Shown: in pieces, positions 22,184 through 34,000 of the stretch
How the letters are laid out: every line of letters begins with the position of its first letter
Numbering within the stretch: position 1 is the first letter of the stretch
Assembly: GCA_946407055.1 (NCBI GenBank)
Contig: CAMJMP010000001.1
Coordinates: 36,525-100,524 of the forward strand
Length of the DNA: 64,000 nucleotides
Reading direction: 5' to 3'
From: an uncultured Mycoplasmatota bacterium
GTDB lineage: Bacteria; Bacillota_I; Bacilli_A; RF39; UBA660
Program-made: the position numbers and the translations under genes
Notes under the pieces: model-generated
What the model saw: the letters and a program-made list of their open reading frames with translations, nothing else
Database searches by the model: none
Told to the model about the DNA's origin: nothing

Positions 22184-25100
22184 TACTCTTGTGAATTAAC
22201 TTTAAGTGTATGGAATACAGGTTTAAATTGGTTGAATAAGGCATTTGATTTACCAATTGTGGTATAAATGCTTTGATCTCCGAATATTGTTTCGTGAACA
22301 TTACTATATTGTTTTCCTAAATATTCGAAAGCAAACGGTGTCCAACTAACAGCTGGATCTCCAATAGTATCTATAAAGTTAAAATCTAAGAATGAATTTT
22401 TAACAGATTTAATTGCTATATTATATGCTGATAATTTAAGTGCATCACCCATATCGGTTTCACTTGAATTTTTCTTTTCATCATCATAAGCTCCTGCTAA
22501 TGCTGCAGCTATGATGTTTCCAACAAGCATAAACATTATTAAATCATAACCTAATTGTTTCATATTAGAACGATATGCAGTACGTAAATTTAAATCTTCA
22601 TTATACCACATATTTCTCCATCCATCTGAGATTCCATCGTTTTTCATACTACCTAATAAAGTATATATAGTAGAAACAATTCCTTCTTTCCAATTACCTT
22701 CCCAACGAACAACTTGTTCAGTTGAAGCATTTTCATCTCCTTCTTTTACAGGAGGTTCATTAAATAATATGTTGCCTTCTGCATCTTTTTGATAATAATA
22801 TTTTATAGTATTACCACTTTCATCTTTTTCAGTATAAGGAACCCAACGTCCTTCAAGTTTTACACCACCATGTGCAAGATATTGATTCTTTTTACCAGAC
22901 CAGAATGTTTTAAACTGCATGAATAATGAACCCCAAAGTGTTGATTGAATCATAGATTTCTTTTCATGTGAATAATAACCATAAAGTGTATCACCTAAAG
23001 ATTTCATTGATTCTGACTCTAAGTTTGTATAAGCACGAGGTAGTTTTGTTTTCTCTGATAAATCAAATTTAAACTTACTACCATCTGGATTTAAAGCATT
23101 TTCTTTTTCAAATTGTCTTGCAGCTGCAATGTAAAGCATTTTAGCTTTTTCATATTCAGCTGGGTTAGATCTATCATCATCAAAAAATGCTTTATATCTC
23201 TTATCTAAAGCACAATCATATTCAAGTACTCCTTTACTATTAATTTTATGTGCTTCATAAGAACCTTCATTAATCATCTTAGCAACAAAGATTGTCATTC
23301 TGTTATAATAGTCTGGACGTGATGCAAATTTAAATAAGAAGTTATTGAAATTAAATATACCGTTTTGGTCAGTCTTTATTTTATCAATATATGTATTCAT
23401 ATCCATATCATTGACACCATAAAGTCTATTAAACTCTTCAATTATTGTTGGTTTATCTGTATAGGCTTGTGGATTAGTTAATTCTCCATAAACTATTTTA
23501 GCTGCCTCTAACATATTAGATAATGTAAAAGCATCAGTTCCATCTGGCTTACGGATTATTAATGATATGTCTTGCCATATACCTTGTATTGTCTGATAAA
23601 TTGCTTGAACAGGAGATAAGCCAAGAACTAATTTAGATGCTGCTTGTTTGATTTTATTTAAAAATGCAACAGCAGGTCTATACTTTTCTGGAATAATTGA
23701 TTCATTTTTAATCTTATTTTTAACATAATTTTCAAGATATTCAAGGTCGTTTTTGAAACCTTCCTCTACATTTTGATTAAAACCTTGAACTGTAAGATTA
23801 ATCATAGATGCTTTAATCATAGGGAACACTTCATTTACACGATTTTTCATATCATATGCAAAAGTATGTTTTAAGAAAAGTGTTTCAAGATTAAGTTCAT
23901 ATCTTTTACGAGCTAATATCTTATCACGAAGTTTTCCTTCTCCGTAATCAAAATAATTAGTCATTTCAAATAAAGACTCAGAACTTTTATATTCTTGTTG
24001 TAATTTATCATCAAAAATTCCTTCAACAGATGCTTTTGCTCTTCTCCAAGCCTCTTTTGGTAACCAACCTTTAAGTCTATCTTTAAATGCTGCAAGAAGT
24101 CCATCTTTTGCAGAAATTACAGAAGTGTCTCCTTCACAAAGAGGTATTCTATAATATTTAGGATTATTCTTTTCGTATCCTCTATTTTCATTTATTATAG
24201 GAAGAACATATTGTAAAAATTCTTTTTCTTCTGGTAATAAACTATCATCTGTATCAGGATCTTTAAAATACACTTCTCCATCTTTATCAAATTCATACAT
24301 ATTAATGTATAAAGATGCTTGATTACCTGTTGTATTTTCTTTAAGCCATCCAAAGTTTTTACGTTTTTTTAATTTTTCTACTAATTCGCGCATTTTAGCA
24401 GCAGGTTCTTGTATATCAGCGCGTACGTTTTGATAAGCTTCTGTTACTAATTTTGTTACAGAATTAAGTGTTTCAGATGATAAGTTACCAGGGTTATCAA
24501 TCATATTACCACTAAGTCCTTCTTTATGAACCATTAATGATTGACACCAGTTTTCATGGTCATGTAATTGTTGTTTAAAGTTAATACCTTTAAGTTCAGC
24601 AATAGCAAGTAAACATTGATTGTATAATGCTACATGATCTTTAGATAATTGGTCTTGATTAGTAGTATAATTCTTTAAGATTTTACCTTTATCGGTTGTT
24701 TCAAGTTTTTTAATAATATCTTGAAGTGCTGATATTTTTTCATCTATAGAAGCATTACTTTCTATAGCAGTATCTAAAGCACTTTGACAACTCTTAAAAT
24801 CTTTAAATTTAGAATATTCTTCTAACTCAGTTTTAACCATTATATCAGAAAGCATTGTTTTAGCTAATTGAACTTTAGCTGCCATTTTAATTTCTCCAGA
24901 TTTGAAATTATTTCCTATAGAAATTTTGCCTTCTGTACCACTTACTGTTTCTAATTCATTAAATGTATCAAATAGTTCTTTATTAGAACCAGCTTGAATA
25001 CCTACACCTAATTGAGGATCGGCAACAAATACGTCACCTACACAAGCATTTTCTTTATCAATTAATTTATTTAACTGATTAATTGCAAGCATTGCTTCAA

Positions 25101-26976
25101 TAAGTTCTATATTACCATATGTTGCTTGCATCATCATAGAGTCTGGATTTGATTTAAAATACAAATCTGATTTAAAACAACCACCTAATGTAGTTCTTCC
25201 GTTGCCAAAATTAAATTGTCGTTTTAAGTTTTGTGTAGATATTTTTACAAAATTATATTGTCTATTTCTTGCATTAAATAATGTTATAATACCTAATGCT
25301 TCAAGTGGCTTAAATGCTTCGCCTTCACAAACTTGCCAATTTTTATTAGCGTATCTATCCATTATACGAGCAAACCAGTCTTGACCAATATTATCAGTAA
25401 ATTCAATACCTTCTACTGTTTCATGTTCAATAGCAGTTTTAAGATGTCTTTTAATATTTTGTGTTAATTTATCACGAAATTTAGGTCTATCTTTTAACCA
25501 CTTTTCTACTTTTTTAACAAGTTCATCTTCAGCATTAGGAAGTGAAGCATCGACTTTTATTTCTTCTGCATTTTTCTTTCTTGCTCCTTTCGGAACGAAT
25601 ACTAAATTACCTGCTTCATCTGGTTCAAATGCGTTAGCTTCCTCACATAATTTTTTAGCATCCTCATAACTATACGTTTTAAATTGTGAATAATTCTTGA
25701 ACCATTTACCCATAGTATCTTGAACGTTTTGTAAGAAATCATCTGTTGATAATTCAGGTTGATATTGATAATCAATTACTTCATTAAGTTTTGTTTCAAT
25801 ATTATCGTCCAAAATTCTATTAGTAATATCTTCAAATACATTGTTTCTTAAATTAAATCCTGTAAATGTATATTTATCATCATCTTCATATTGAAAGTCA
25901 GCAATTTGTATAGGAACAATTAAATATTTTGTTTTATTAATATTTATTCCAGCTTTTGCAAGAAGACGTCCATATACAGCTGTTTGATAAGTATATGCTA
26001 ATTTCTTAGCAGAATTGAAGTGATCGTAATCGTGAATAGATGTTTTATAATCTACAATTTGAGGATTTCCTTCTTTGTCAATAACAAGTAAGTCAATGAT
26101 ACCCATTACTGTATCAACACCATTTGCAACATTAGTATCTATTTTACCTGTTATTTTAAACTCAGGGTAAAAAAGACAATCATCTCCAAATTTATTAATA
26201 ACAGCTTGTTCAATTTCTTTACACTTATTAAGTGCTTGTATAAACTGAGCATCTGTCATTAAATCATTAAATTTAATTGAACTTCCGTCTTTTCTTTTAT
26301 ATGTTAATGAAGATAATTTATTTCTAAATTCATTTAAAACATTAGGATCATTTTTAAGAGCGTCTTTCATGTAAACAATATTATCATCAGTAGATGATTC
26401 ATGTTTACTAAAATATAATTCAAGAACAGAGTGAGTAGCATCACCAATTAATGCTTGATGTTCCCATTTGTTTTCTATTAAACCTCTTAAACGATCTTGT
26501 TGATGGGTATCTGAAACTTTAGGCATATTATTAACATCCCAACCTTCAACTTGTGAGAATAATTCTTTTTCAGCATCATTAAATTCACCTTTTGCCCAAT
26601 CACCAAATCTTCCTTTAGTTCTATCGTTTGTTCCCCAATAATTATCAGGTATAAATTCAGGGAAAAGAAGTTCATCATCTTCAGTTTTAAATCCAGATAA
26701 GAATCTATTTACACCAATATAAGGTGCTCGGAAATTATAAGAGTCTCTTTCGTCTCCAATGAATCTATTATTACGAGCATAATCCCATTCAGCTTCTAAT
26801 TTCTCAGATTTTTCAGATTCTTTTTGTAATATATCTAAAACAACTGCTTGATGTGTATTAATCTGGAATACTATATCACCAAGAGATTTTCTTAAATAAT
26901 TCTTTGCTAATAAAAAATCATCTAATTCAATTTCAGAATTAAATTGATGTCCGTCTAATAAATATACACAATTCAT
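22183..26976 (-). CDS. giant late protein with PD-(D/E)xK nuclease domain
   Basis: A 1597-aa protein, last of the late operon, starting at an ATG overlapping the stop of the gene before it (ATGA); an upstream TTG is the alternative. About residues 270-330 carry a RecB/Cas4-type PD-(D/E)xK nuclease core: YPEFKITGKID, MGIIDLLVIDKEGNPQIVDYKTS (Asp, then D-Y-K) and a following QTAVYGRLL helix. The rest is long, helical and unassigned, with a hydrophobic segment (LIMFMLVGNIIAAALAGAY) near the C-terminus. Beside the RNA polymerase it is probably ejected cargo that could degrade or process DNA in the infected cell. No in-frame TAG occurs. Confidence 0.75.
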   Translation of the reverse strand: MNCVYLLDGHQFNSEIELDDFLLAKNYLRKSLGDIVFQINTHQAVVLDILQKESEKSEKLEAEWDYARNNRFIGDERDSYNFRAPYIGVNRFLSGFKTEDDELLFPEFIPDNYWGTNDRTKGRFGDWAKGEFNDAEKELFSQVEGWDVNNMPKVSDTHQQDRLRGLIENKWEHQALIGDATHSVLELYFSKHESSTDDNIVYMKDALKNDPNVLNEFRNKLSSLTYKRKDGSSIKFNDLMTDAQFIQALNKCKEIEQAVINKFGDDCLFYPEFKITGKIDTNVANGVDTVMGIIDLLVIDKEGNPQIVDYKTSIHDYDHFNSAKKLAYTYQTAVYGRLLAKAGININKTKYLIVPIQIADFQYEDDDKYTFTGFNLRNNVFEDITNRILDDNIETKLNEVIDYQYQPELSTDDFLQNVQDTMGKWFKNYSQFKTYSYEDAKKLCEEANAFEPDEAGNLVFVPKGARKKNAEEIKVDASLPNAEDELVKKVEKWLKDRPKFRDKLTQNIKRHLKTAIEHETVEGIEFTDNIGQDWFARIMDRYANKNWQVCEGEAFKPLEALGIITLFNARNRQYNFVKISTQNLKRQFNFGNGRTTLGGCFKSDLYFKSNPDSMMMQATYGNIELIEAMLAINQLNKLIDKENACVGDVFVADPQLGVGIQAGSNKELFDTFNELETVSGTEGKISIGNNFKSGEIKMAAKVQLAKTMLSDIMVKTELEEYSKFKDFKSCQSALDTAIESNASIDEKISALQDIIKKLETTDKGKILKNYTTNQDQLSKDHVALYNQCLLAIAELKGINFKQQLHDHENWCQSLMVHKEGLSGNMIDNPGNLSSETLNSVTKLVTEAYQNVRADIQEPAAKMRELVEKLKKRKNFGWLKENTTGNQASLYINMYEFDKDGEVYFKDPDTDDSLLPEEKEFLQYVLPIINENRGYEKNNPKYYRIPLCEGDTSVISAKDGLLAAFKDRLKGWLPKEAWRRAKASVEGIFDDKLQQEYKSSESLFEMTNYFDYGEGKLRDKILARKRYELNLETLFLKHTFAYDMKNRVNEVFPMIKASMINLTVQGFNQNVEEGFKNDLEYLENYVKNKIKNESIIPEKYRPAVAFLNKIKQAASKLVLGLSPVQAIYQTIQGIWQDISLIIRKPDGTDAFTLSNMLEAAKIVYGELTNPQAYTDKPTIIEEFNRLYGVNDMDMNTYIDKIKTDQNGIFNFNNFLFKFASRPDYYNRMTIFVAKMINEGSYEAHKINSKGVLEYDCALDKRYKAFFDDDRSNPAEYEKAKMLYIAAARQFEKENALNPDGSKFKFDLSEKTKLPRAYTNLESESMKSLGDTLYGYYSHEKKSMIQSTLWGSLFMQFKTFWSGKKNQYLAHGGVKLEGRWVPYTEKDESGNTIKYYYQKDAEGNILFNEPPVKEGDENASTEQVVRWEGNWKEGIVSTIYTLLGSMKNDGISDGWRNMWYNEDLNLRTAYRSNMKQLGYDLIMFMLVGNIIAAALAGAYDDEKKNSSETDMGDALKLSAYNIAIKSVKNSFLDFNFIDTIGDPAVSWTPFAFEYLGKQYSNVHETIFGDQSIYTTIGKSNALFNQFKPVFHTLKVNSQE

Positions 26977-28031
26977 GAACAAAATTCCTCCAATTTACCC
27001 TCTCTCATTAAAGCAGCTTTAGTATTCATTTCAATACGATGTAAACTGTTATCATCAAGAGATCCTTTAAATTTATTAACTAATAATGAAGAATTTACTT
27101 TCTTTGCTAAATCTTTAAGTGACATAAATCCTAATTCTGATGTATTAACAGAATTAACACTACTGTTTCCCATTAAGACAGAATCAAATACACGATTTAA
27201 ATCATAAAATAAATTATATCTATCTGATTCATTTAAATCATTAAGTTTAGAAGGAAATCCAGTTAAATATTTAGAAAACTCTTCAACAAGTATTTCTTCA
27301 TTTATATCATTTCTAGTTCTATCTTTAAATTGCTCTATTAAAAGAGGATAATCTTCAAAATTTTGTGTTTTATCCAATAACGATTGATATAATTGAGGAT
27401 TAGTAAAACGAATTGATCCTAAAAATAAATGCATCATTTCATGTAAAGGAGCATCTACATTAGCAACATCTGTATTAATATAAATATTTCCATTATATAC
27501 AAAAGCTGATGTATTTTTAGCATCAGGAACTAATCCGTTCCATTCTTCTGTCATTAATTCAGCAATACTAGTTGGAATAATATTAATTCCATATAGTCTT
27601 GCTAATTTATCTATAGTTTGATTTAATAAAGCAGTACTATTTATATTATCATCCATTTCTATAACTTCTTTTTCTTTAATATTATAGATGGATGGTCTAT
27701 GTTCTATTTCTACATGAGCAGATGTTTTTAATGGAACAAGAGTTATTTCCAAATCTCTAAATTCATCATTAAGTGCTACATTTGCTTCTTCTATATTATC
27801 AGTACCTGTCACTTCTAAAATATTATTTATTTTAGCAGAAGTTCCTGTCATTTTAAGTGCGTCTTTTAGATAAGGTTCAGAATTACTATTTCGTAATTCA
27901 TCAAGATATGGAAATCTATCATATTTATCTAAAAACATTCTACATTGTGCTTGTAATTCAAAATCAGAGAGTCCAGACTTCGACTTTAAAGTCTGGAACT
28001 CTACTGAATTAATATTTATACATGATGCCAT
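26973..28031 (-). CDS. metallopeptidase-like late protein
   Basis: A 352-aa protein with a zincin motif H-E-M-M-H at residues 197-201 (DAPLHEMMHLFLG), preceded by a strand (AFVYNGNIYINTDV) and followed by a helix NEEILVEEFSKYL whose Glu could be the third zinc ligand. This matches the HExxH...E pattern of gluzincins. It lies between the RNA polymerase and nuclease genes, so it could be packaged and cleave the giant cargo proteins or host proteins. Codons 10-22 contain a hairpin. No TAG codon is present. Catalytic activity is an inference. Confidence 0.72.
   Translation of the reverse strand: MASCININSVEFQTLKSKSGLSDFELQAQCRMFLDKYDRFPYLDELRNSNSEPYLKDALKMTGTSAKINNILEVTGTDNIEEANVALNDEFRDLEITLVPLKTSAHVEIEHRPSIYNIKEKEVIEMDDNINSTALLNQTIDKLARLYGINIIPTSIAELMTEEWNGLVPDAKNTSAFVYNGNIYINTDVANVDAPLHEMMHLFLGSIRFTNPQLYQSLLDKTQNFEDYPLLIEQFKDRTRNDINEEILVEEFSKYLTGFPSKLNDLNESDRYNLFYDLNRVFDSVLMGNSSVNSVNTSELGFMSLKDLAKKVNSSLLVNKFKGSLDDNSLHRIEMNTKAALMREGKLEEFCS
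27968..28002 (-). other. start-proximal hairpin in metallopeptidase gene
   Basis: AGAGTCCAGACTT (27968-27980) pairs with AAGTCTGGAACTCT (27989-28002), 13 bp with one bulged A, covering codons 10-22 of the 352-aa gene. No U-tract follows. It belongs to the set of hairpins near late-gene starts. Confidence 0.6.
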
Positions 28032-28045
28032 TTCTTAAAAAGGTC

Positions 28046-31000
28046 TTAACACGTTCTTAATTCCTCCATTAATGCTTGTTCATATAATGAAGCGTAATAA
28101 TCTAAATCTGCTACTGTTTTACCATCTATTTCCTTAGTAGGCATTTTACTCAAATACTATGGATATTTTGTTAATAAATCATGTTTTATTCCAATTTCTT
28201 CAAGAGACTTAACATCCCAATCAATAGGATTAAATCTAACTTCTCCAACAACATGATCTTCAATACGTATTGTTTCCTTTCTAGTTTCGTTTTCAACAGA
28301 TAAAAGCCTATCACTAGGAACCATGTAATAATTACTTACATCTATATTTCTAATGATTAAATTTACTTTTTTAGCATATCCATTTATAGCACCCATAGAT
28401 TTTTGTATTCTATACCAAGCTGTTGCAGGTGGTATGTTTTCACTTGCTGCTAAAGCTTCAATATCTTCTCTATAAAATCTACTATTTAATTTTTCCCAAA
28501 GTTCAGTGTGAAGTGTTTCAGGATCTTGTGTATAAATGTATCTACCTGTTGCTGCATAAGGATTTTGAACTTTAAGTATATATGGGAAAAGTTCAAGTTG
28601 ATCAAGTGGAACTTTTTCATCAAAAGATGACTCAAATTTATGAAAATCTGATAATTTATATTGAGGATTATCATGTAGATTTTCAAAAATTGGCATTAAT
28701 GATTGTTGTCCTTGCTTACCGTAATGAGCAATTAATCCATAATAATAGAATAAATCAACTAATGGAATATTTTGTCCATTAAGATTATATGAATATCCTT
28801 GAAGTTTATTAAATTCTGATTTATAACTATTAAATACACCTCTTTCTTCATCAGAAGAAGGTAACATATTAATAGGAAGTGTGTAGTTAATAATAGGATT
28901 GTGAGTAACTGTGTTTGTTAATATTGAAACTGTTAACGCTTTAATAAATCTGTTATCAGAAATATTTTTAGTAGTTCCATTTTCTCCAAGTGAACCTTTT
29001 TGTAAATTAGGTATAATTATATTTTCCATAATATACTTAAATGAAGCATCACCAGAAGCAGTTCCTAATTTAATTTCACATTCTTCATCTATTAATTTTC
29101 CATTAGCTATACTTTTTATACCTTTTGGTATTTTAATAGATGGAAGATTTCTTAACATCCATTTACGTCTTACATAATCAGAATAATAATTAGCAATTCC
29201 TTTGAATAAATCTTGTTTATCTTTACTTGTATTTCCAACTAAACCTTCTTCTAATAAATATGTTCCTATTTCAACAGTGGTTTTAAACTTATTACTTGTT
29301 TCTAAACTTGATTTATATGCTACAACTAAAGATTGTAAATAACCAGAAAAATGAGGAACTGTGAATACTGCATCTAAAACATTAACAGATGCTTTTACGT
29401 TATCATAGTTTTCAATACATTGATTTCTGTATTCTTCATCAGTATAGAATCGAACAAGATCGAAAGCCTCATATCCATTTTCTGCCTTTTTTGGAACATC
29501 TTTATTTTCTAATAGACTTAATCTAACAGCTATTCTATGATTTGCATCTATTATAGCTTGATTTCTATTTCTAATTACATTTTCTAAATCAATTACTTTT
29601 GAAATTATTTCTTCTGGTTTTGTAGGTAAACCTTTATTAAGACCAAATATTTGTCCTAATATTTTTAATTCCTCAGCACCTTCAGAAAGTGTTTTTAATG
29701 AATTATAAGTCCATTCATTTTCTTTAACTATATTTACTTGTCTTATATACTCTTCTAATTCATCAATAAGTTGATTATATTTTTGTTTATCTTCAACGGC
29801 TACTTCTTTTGTAGTATTTCCGTATTTATATAATCCTTTTAATGATTCGAGTATTTCAATTTTATCATATAGATTTATTGATTTATCCCAAGCAAATTTA
29901 GCAAATAAATAATAAGGAGACAAATTTTGTACTCCATATTTCAATCCTAAAGATTTAGATAAGTATTCAATATAATTTGGAACTACTTTGTTGTTTACAA
30001 TTTTAGTTTCATCATATTTACTTAGCGTATCACGAGGACCTGTTTCAAGATAATCGAAAACTTTTGATATAGAGAATATACCTTTTTCTCCTGTGAATAC
30101 GTTACTCTTTGTAAGATCTGTTAATAATAAACCAACATCAGAAGTCATGATTTTAGATACTGATTCTATATCCATTCCAATAGAAACACCAAAAACATAC
30201 ATTCCTAATGTCTTAATGCCTGCGTTTAATTTACTTAACTGTAACTCTTTAGCATTATCAGTAGCAAGTGAAAGTAAAGCAGACAAATCTAGAGCCGCAT
30301 CAGAATCATCATAAGTTTCAGATAATGTATCATATAATTCAGATCCTATCTTAGGATTTATATTAGCGAAATATTTATAAATTCTAGCTCCTTTTTCACC
30401 AGGAACATAGATTTTTATTTCTTTATTTCTTCCTAATGCAATTCTATCCTTTTGTTTTCTAATTGCTTCACGTTCTTCATCGGTTCCTATTACAGGTCTA
30501 TTAACAACATAATTGAAATATTCTGTTAATCCGAAGAAAGTTTTCATACCAACGGCACAGATACTAATACCATCTTTACCAACTTGGTTATCTTCGATAG
30601 ATTCTGCTTTATTAAATACATTACCAGGTGTACGTTCATTAATAAGTTTACCAACTTTAAAGTTCTTAGTAATATTTTTAACAGGACCCGTCATAGCATC
30701 TACAGAAGATTGTGCTTGAGTAAGATTTGCAGCTGTATCAATAATCTTATACATCTTATACATAGAATAATTTTTAGCAATAGAAATTAATTTATTATTA
30801 CTTACATTACTAAGATAATTATTATGTTCATTAATTATTGATGTAAATTCTTCTGTAAAATTACACTTCTTCATTCTTAAAGCCTTAGATAATCTTTCAT
30901 TTAATTTATCATTTAATTGATAAAGTCCATTTTCATTAACTTCTTTAATAAATTCAGATAATAAAGTTAAATTAGGATTTTGTTTTAAGTAAATATGTGA

Positions 31001-34000
31001 AGTGTTTTTTCTTGTTCTAAAATTAAATAAATCAGAATATTTATTAATTAAATTGCCAAAGTAGTTTAGAGCATCAGAATTAAATTCTGCTTTTTCATCA
31101 TCTGTTGCGTCTTCTGATATATCTTTAAGTTCTACATTCTTTCCAGTTGGGAAAGGTAGTTTCATAGAATCGTTAATATTCTATAAAGAACTTAAATCTG
31201 CATAAGGAGACCAAAGTGGAAGTCTACCGCTCTTATCAATATCATATGCTGCAATAGATACAGCATCAATATCCGTTTACCATATATTTTTCAATATATG
31301 ACTGACTATATCTTCATATAATTAATTTCCAATTATATGTCTCGCGCTTCGAAAGTTATCAGTTTTCTGATAAGCAATAAATTCTTCTTTTGTAAAGTTA
31401 TCTCTAATTTTATATAATAAAGATGGAACTTGTTCTACATATGGTTTAATTATATTTACGAAATTTATGCAATCTTGTTCAGATGATGTTGCTAAAGAAT
31501 ATGTATTTTTTCCTTCTTTAAAAGGTCTAAAGTTAATATTCCAAATTTCTTTAAAATATGTAATCATCATATTAATTGTTTCTTCATCTACACAAGTAGC
31601 AATTTTACAAGTATGTTGTATAGAACTACGTTGAATAGAAGTATTAACATTAATACATCCATCATCCATATACCATATAGCTAATCCTAACGGATTTAAC
31701 CAATTTAATAAATTTCTAGTAAAAGTTTTCTTTGGTTTATAAACACTTCTTCTTAATGCTTTAATTGTAGGATTTGTTTTTATTCTAACATATAAAACTT
31801 TGTTTCCTAAATTATATCCACATTTAGATATATATTCTTTTAAACCACCATGTTCAAAACCATATTTTTCTAATAATTTAATTTTCCATTCTAAAAATTC
31901 TCGTTGAGATTCTGAATGTGATAATTTATAATCTGGATGATTTGTGATTGTTCCATCTCCAATTAACATTGAAATTAATAGAGATTTTTGTTCTTTAGTA
32001 AGTTTTCTTTTAATTTTTCTTGCCATTTCATTTAAATTTTAATATTAAACTTAAATGAAAGCTCTCTACTCCCTTTTGGGATAGTCGATGAACTTTCATC
32101 CTTATACAAAATAAAAATATAAAATTTTGCATCAATTTACAAGTCTTATATTTAATTTTTGCATCTAGGATGCTTAGCTGCGGATTGTCCAATTCTTTTC
32201 TTTTTTACTATACCTTTATTAGTTAAATAAAGCCTTTATGTATATTTCTATCATAAATTAGTAGAAAAGACTCTAAGGAGTTTCCCGTCAGTTCACGAGA
32301 TTTAATGACTACAACGATTTATGAATTAATTCAAAGGTTCGTATGTCAATTTCGGACTGAAATTCAATAGTCAGAACCTTGTAACCAAATCTGTGCTGTA
32401 GATACGAAAGCAGTATTAATATTTGGGTTATCAAATGCTACAATCTTCATAGGCATGAATGATTGCATTGATTGAGAAGGTGTACGAGAAGCAACTGTTT
32501 CTAATGATTTTAAGAAAGAAGAATGCATTTCTCTACCTAAAGTTTTTAAATAGTTAGCAAGAGGATGATCATTATCACTATCAATGTCTATAATATCATC
32601 AATTTTACTATTTTGTTCTTTAATGATTTGAGTATTTAATTTAGTTAAAGCCTCTTCATCCCAAATATCAGAATCTTCTACAGTACCTTGAGTTAAGAAT
32701 TGATAAAATCTGTTTGCTGATTTATTTTTACTTACTTTAAATAATTCAGCAGATGTAAATTCAGGATCAGATGTTTCTGAAATTTTAGCTGTTGTATAAT
32801 TTAAGTGATTAACATAAAAACCAGGGTTCTTAGTGTAAATTATTTCATTACCTAAGCTATCAATATAGATTTTATCTTCTTGACTTGATAACGAATGTAT
32901 TTGATTTCCATCTGAATCAATTCTGTATAAGTTTCCATTTTCTGAAAATTTATCAATTTTTAATTCAGTTAAACCATTTATTTGTTCTGGATATGTTGCA
33001 ATATAATAATGATTTAGTTTTCCTGTAAACTTATTTTTACTACCATTTAATAAAGCAATACTATAATTACTTTCATCAGCAGTAGGTTTAATGTTATTAA
33101 TCAACTTATAAGTAAAGAAATCTGGATCATTAGCTATATCAGTTAATTGATCATATTGATCAAGTCCAAACTCATTAATAAATATTTTAGGAAGAATTAA
33201 TTCGTAAGGTTTTGACTTAATACTTGTTTTATTAACTAAGACTTCTTGTCCATCAATTAAGACTGTTTGTTTATCAGTAAAATCGTTTCCGTTTTCTGAT
33301 AAAACTAAGTTATCTTGTCTAACAAGTTTACGTAGATATTTCTCTAATTGTTTATAATCAAATTCTCCATTAGGTAAAAGATGTTCATAGTTATGTTTAA
33401 ATACAGAATAAAGTTCTTGTTGTTTAAGGAAATCCTTTTCATCAAGTATTTCTTTTAAATCAAACAATGCTCTAACAGAGTCTAAATCCCATAATGAATA
33501 ATCATAACTATTTTCTCCAATATTACCTTTAAATAATACATCATAGTTTCCTAATTCGTGACCTACTGTAAGGTCTTGAACTATAGAAGTATAACCTCCT
33601 TGTAATATACGTCTTTTTATATCACTACGTTGTCTTGGAGTTTTAATCTGTACAGATTTTCCATCAATTATATAAGTTTTACCTATTTCTAAATAATTGA
33701 AGTTTATATTTTGTACAGGTTGTCCGTTTTCGTCAAGTGTTGTTTCAAGTACAACAGGTGCATTTTGTTGTATTGCTTGAAGATATTCTTCAGCAGATAT
33801 TCCGTCTTCGTTATATTCTAATTGTTCATACTTTACATCAATGTATCTAATTGAACCATCTGGGTTTGTTCCCTTTGGTATAGTATACATTTGCATAATA
33901 TTATACGATGGAGTAAGAACTGATAAGATTCCTGGAATTTTCATTTTAATACCAGAATTTGTTAAGAATACAGAAACTGTTGATAAGAATTTAGCATATA

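Noticed and set aside
31274..32366. An intein in the RNA polymerase
   Set aside because: The exon 1 frame stops (TGA) at once after the insertion point, the insert changes frame (1093 nt) and contains group I core pairs, so it is an RNA intron.
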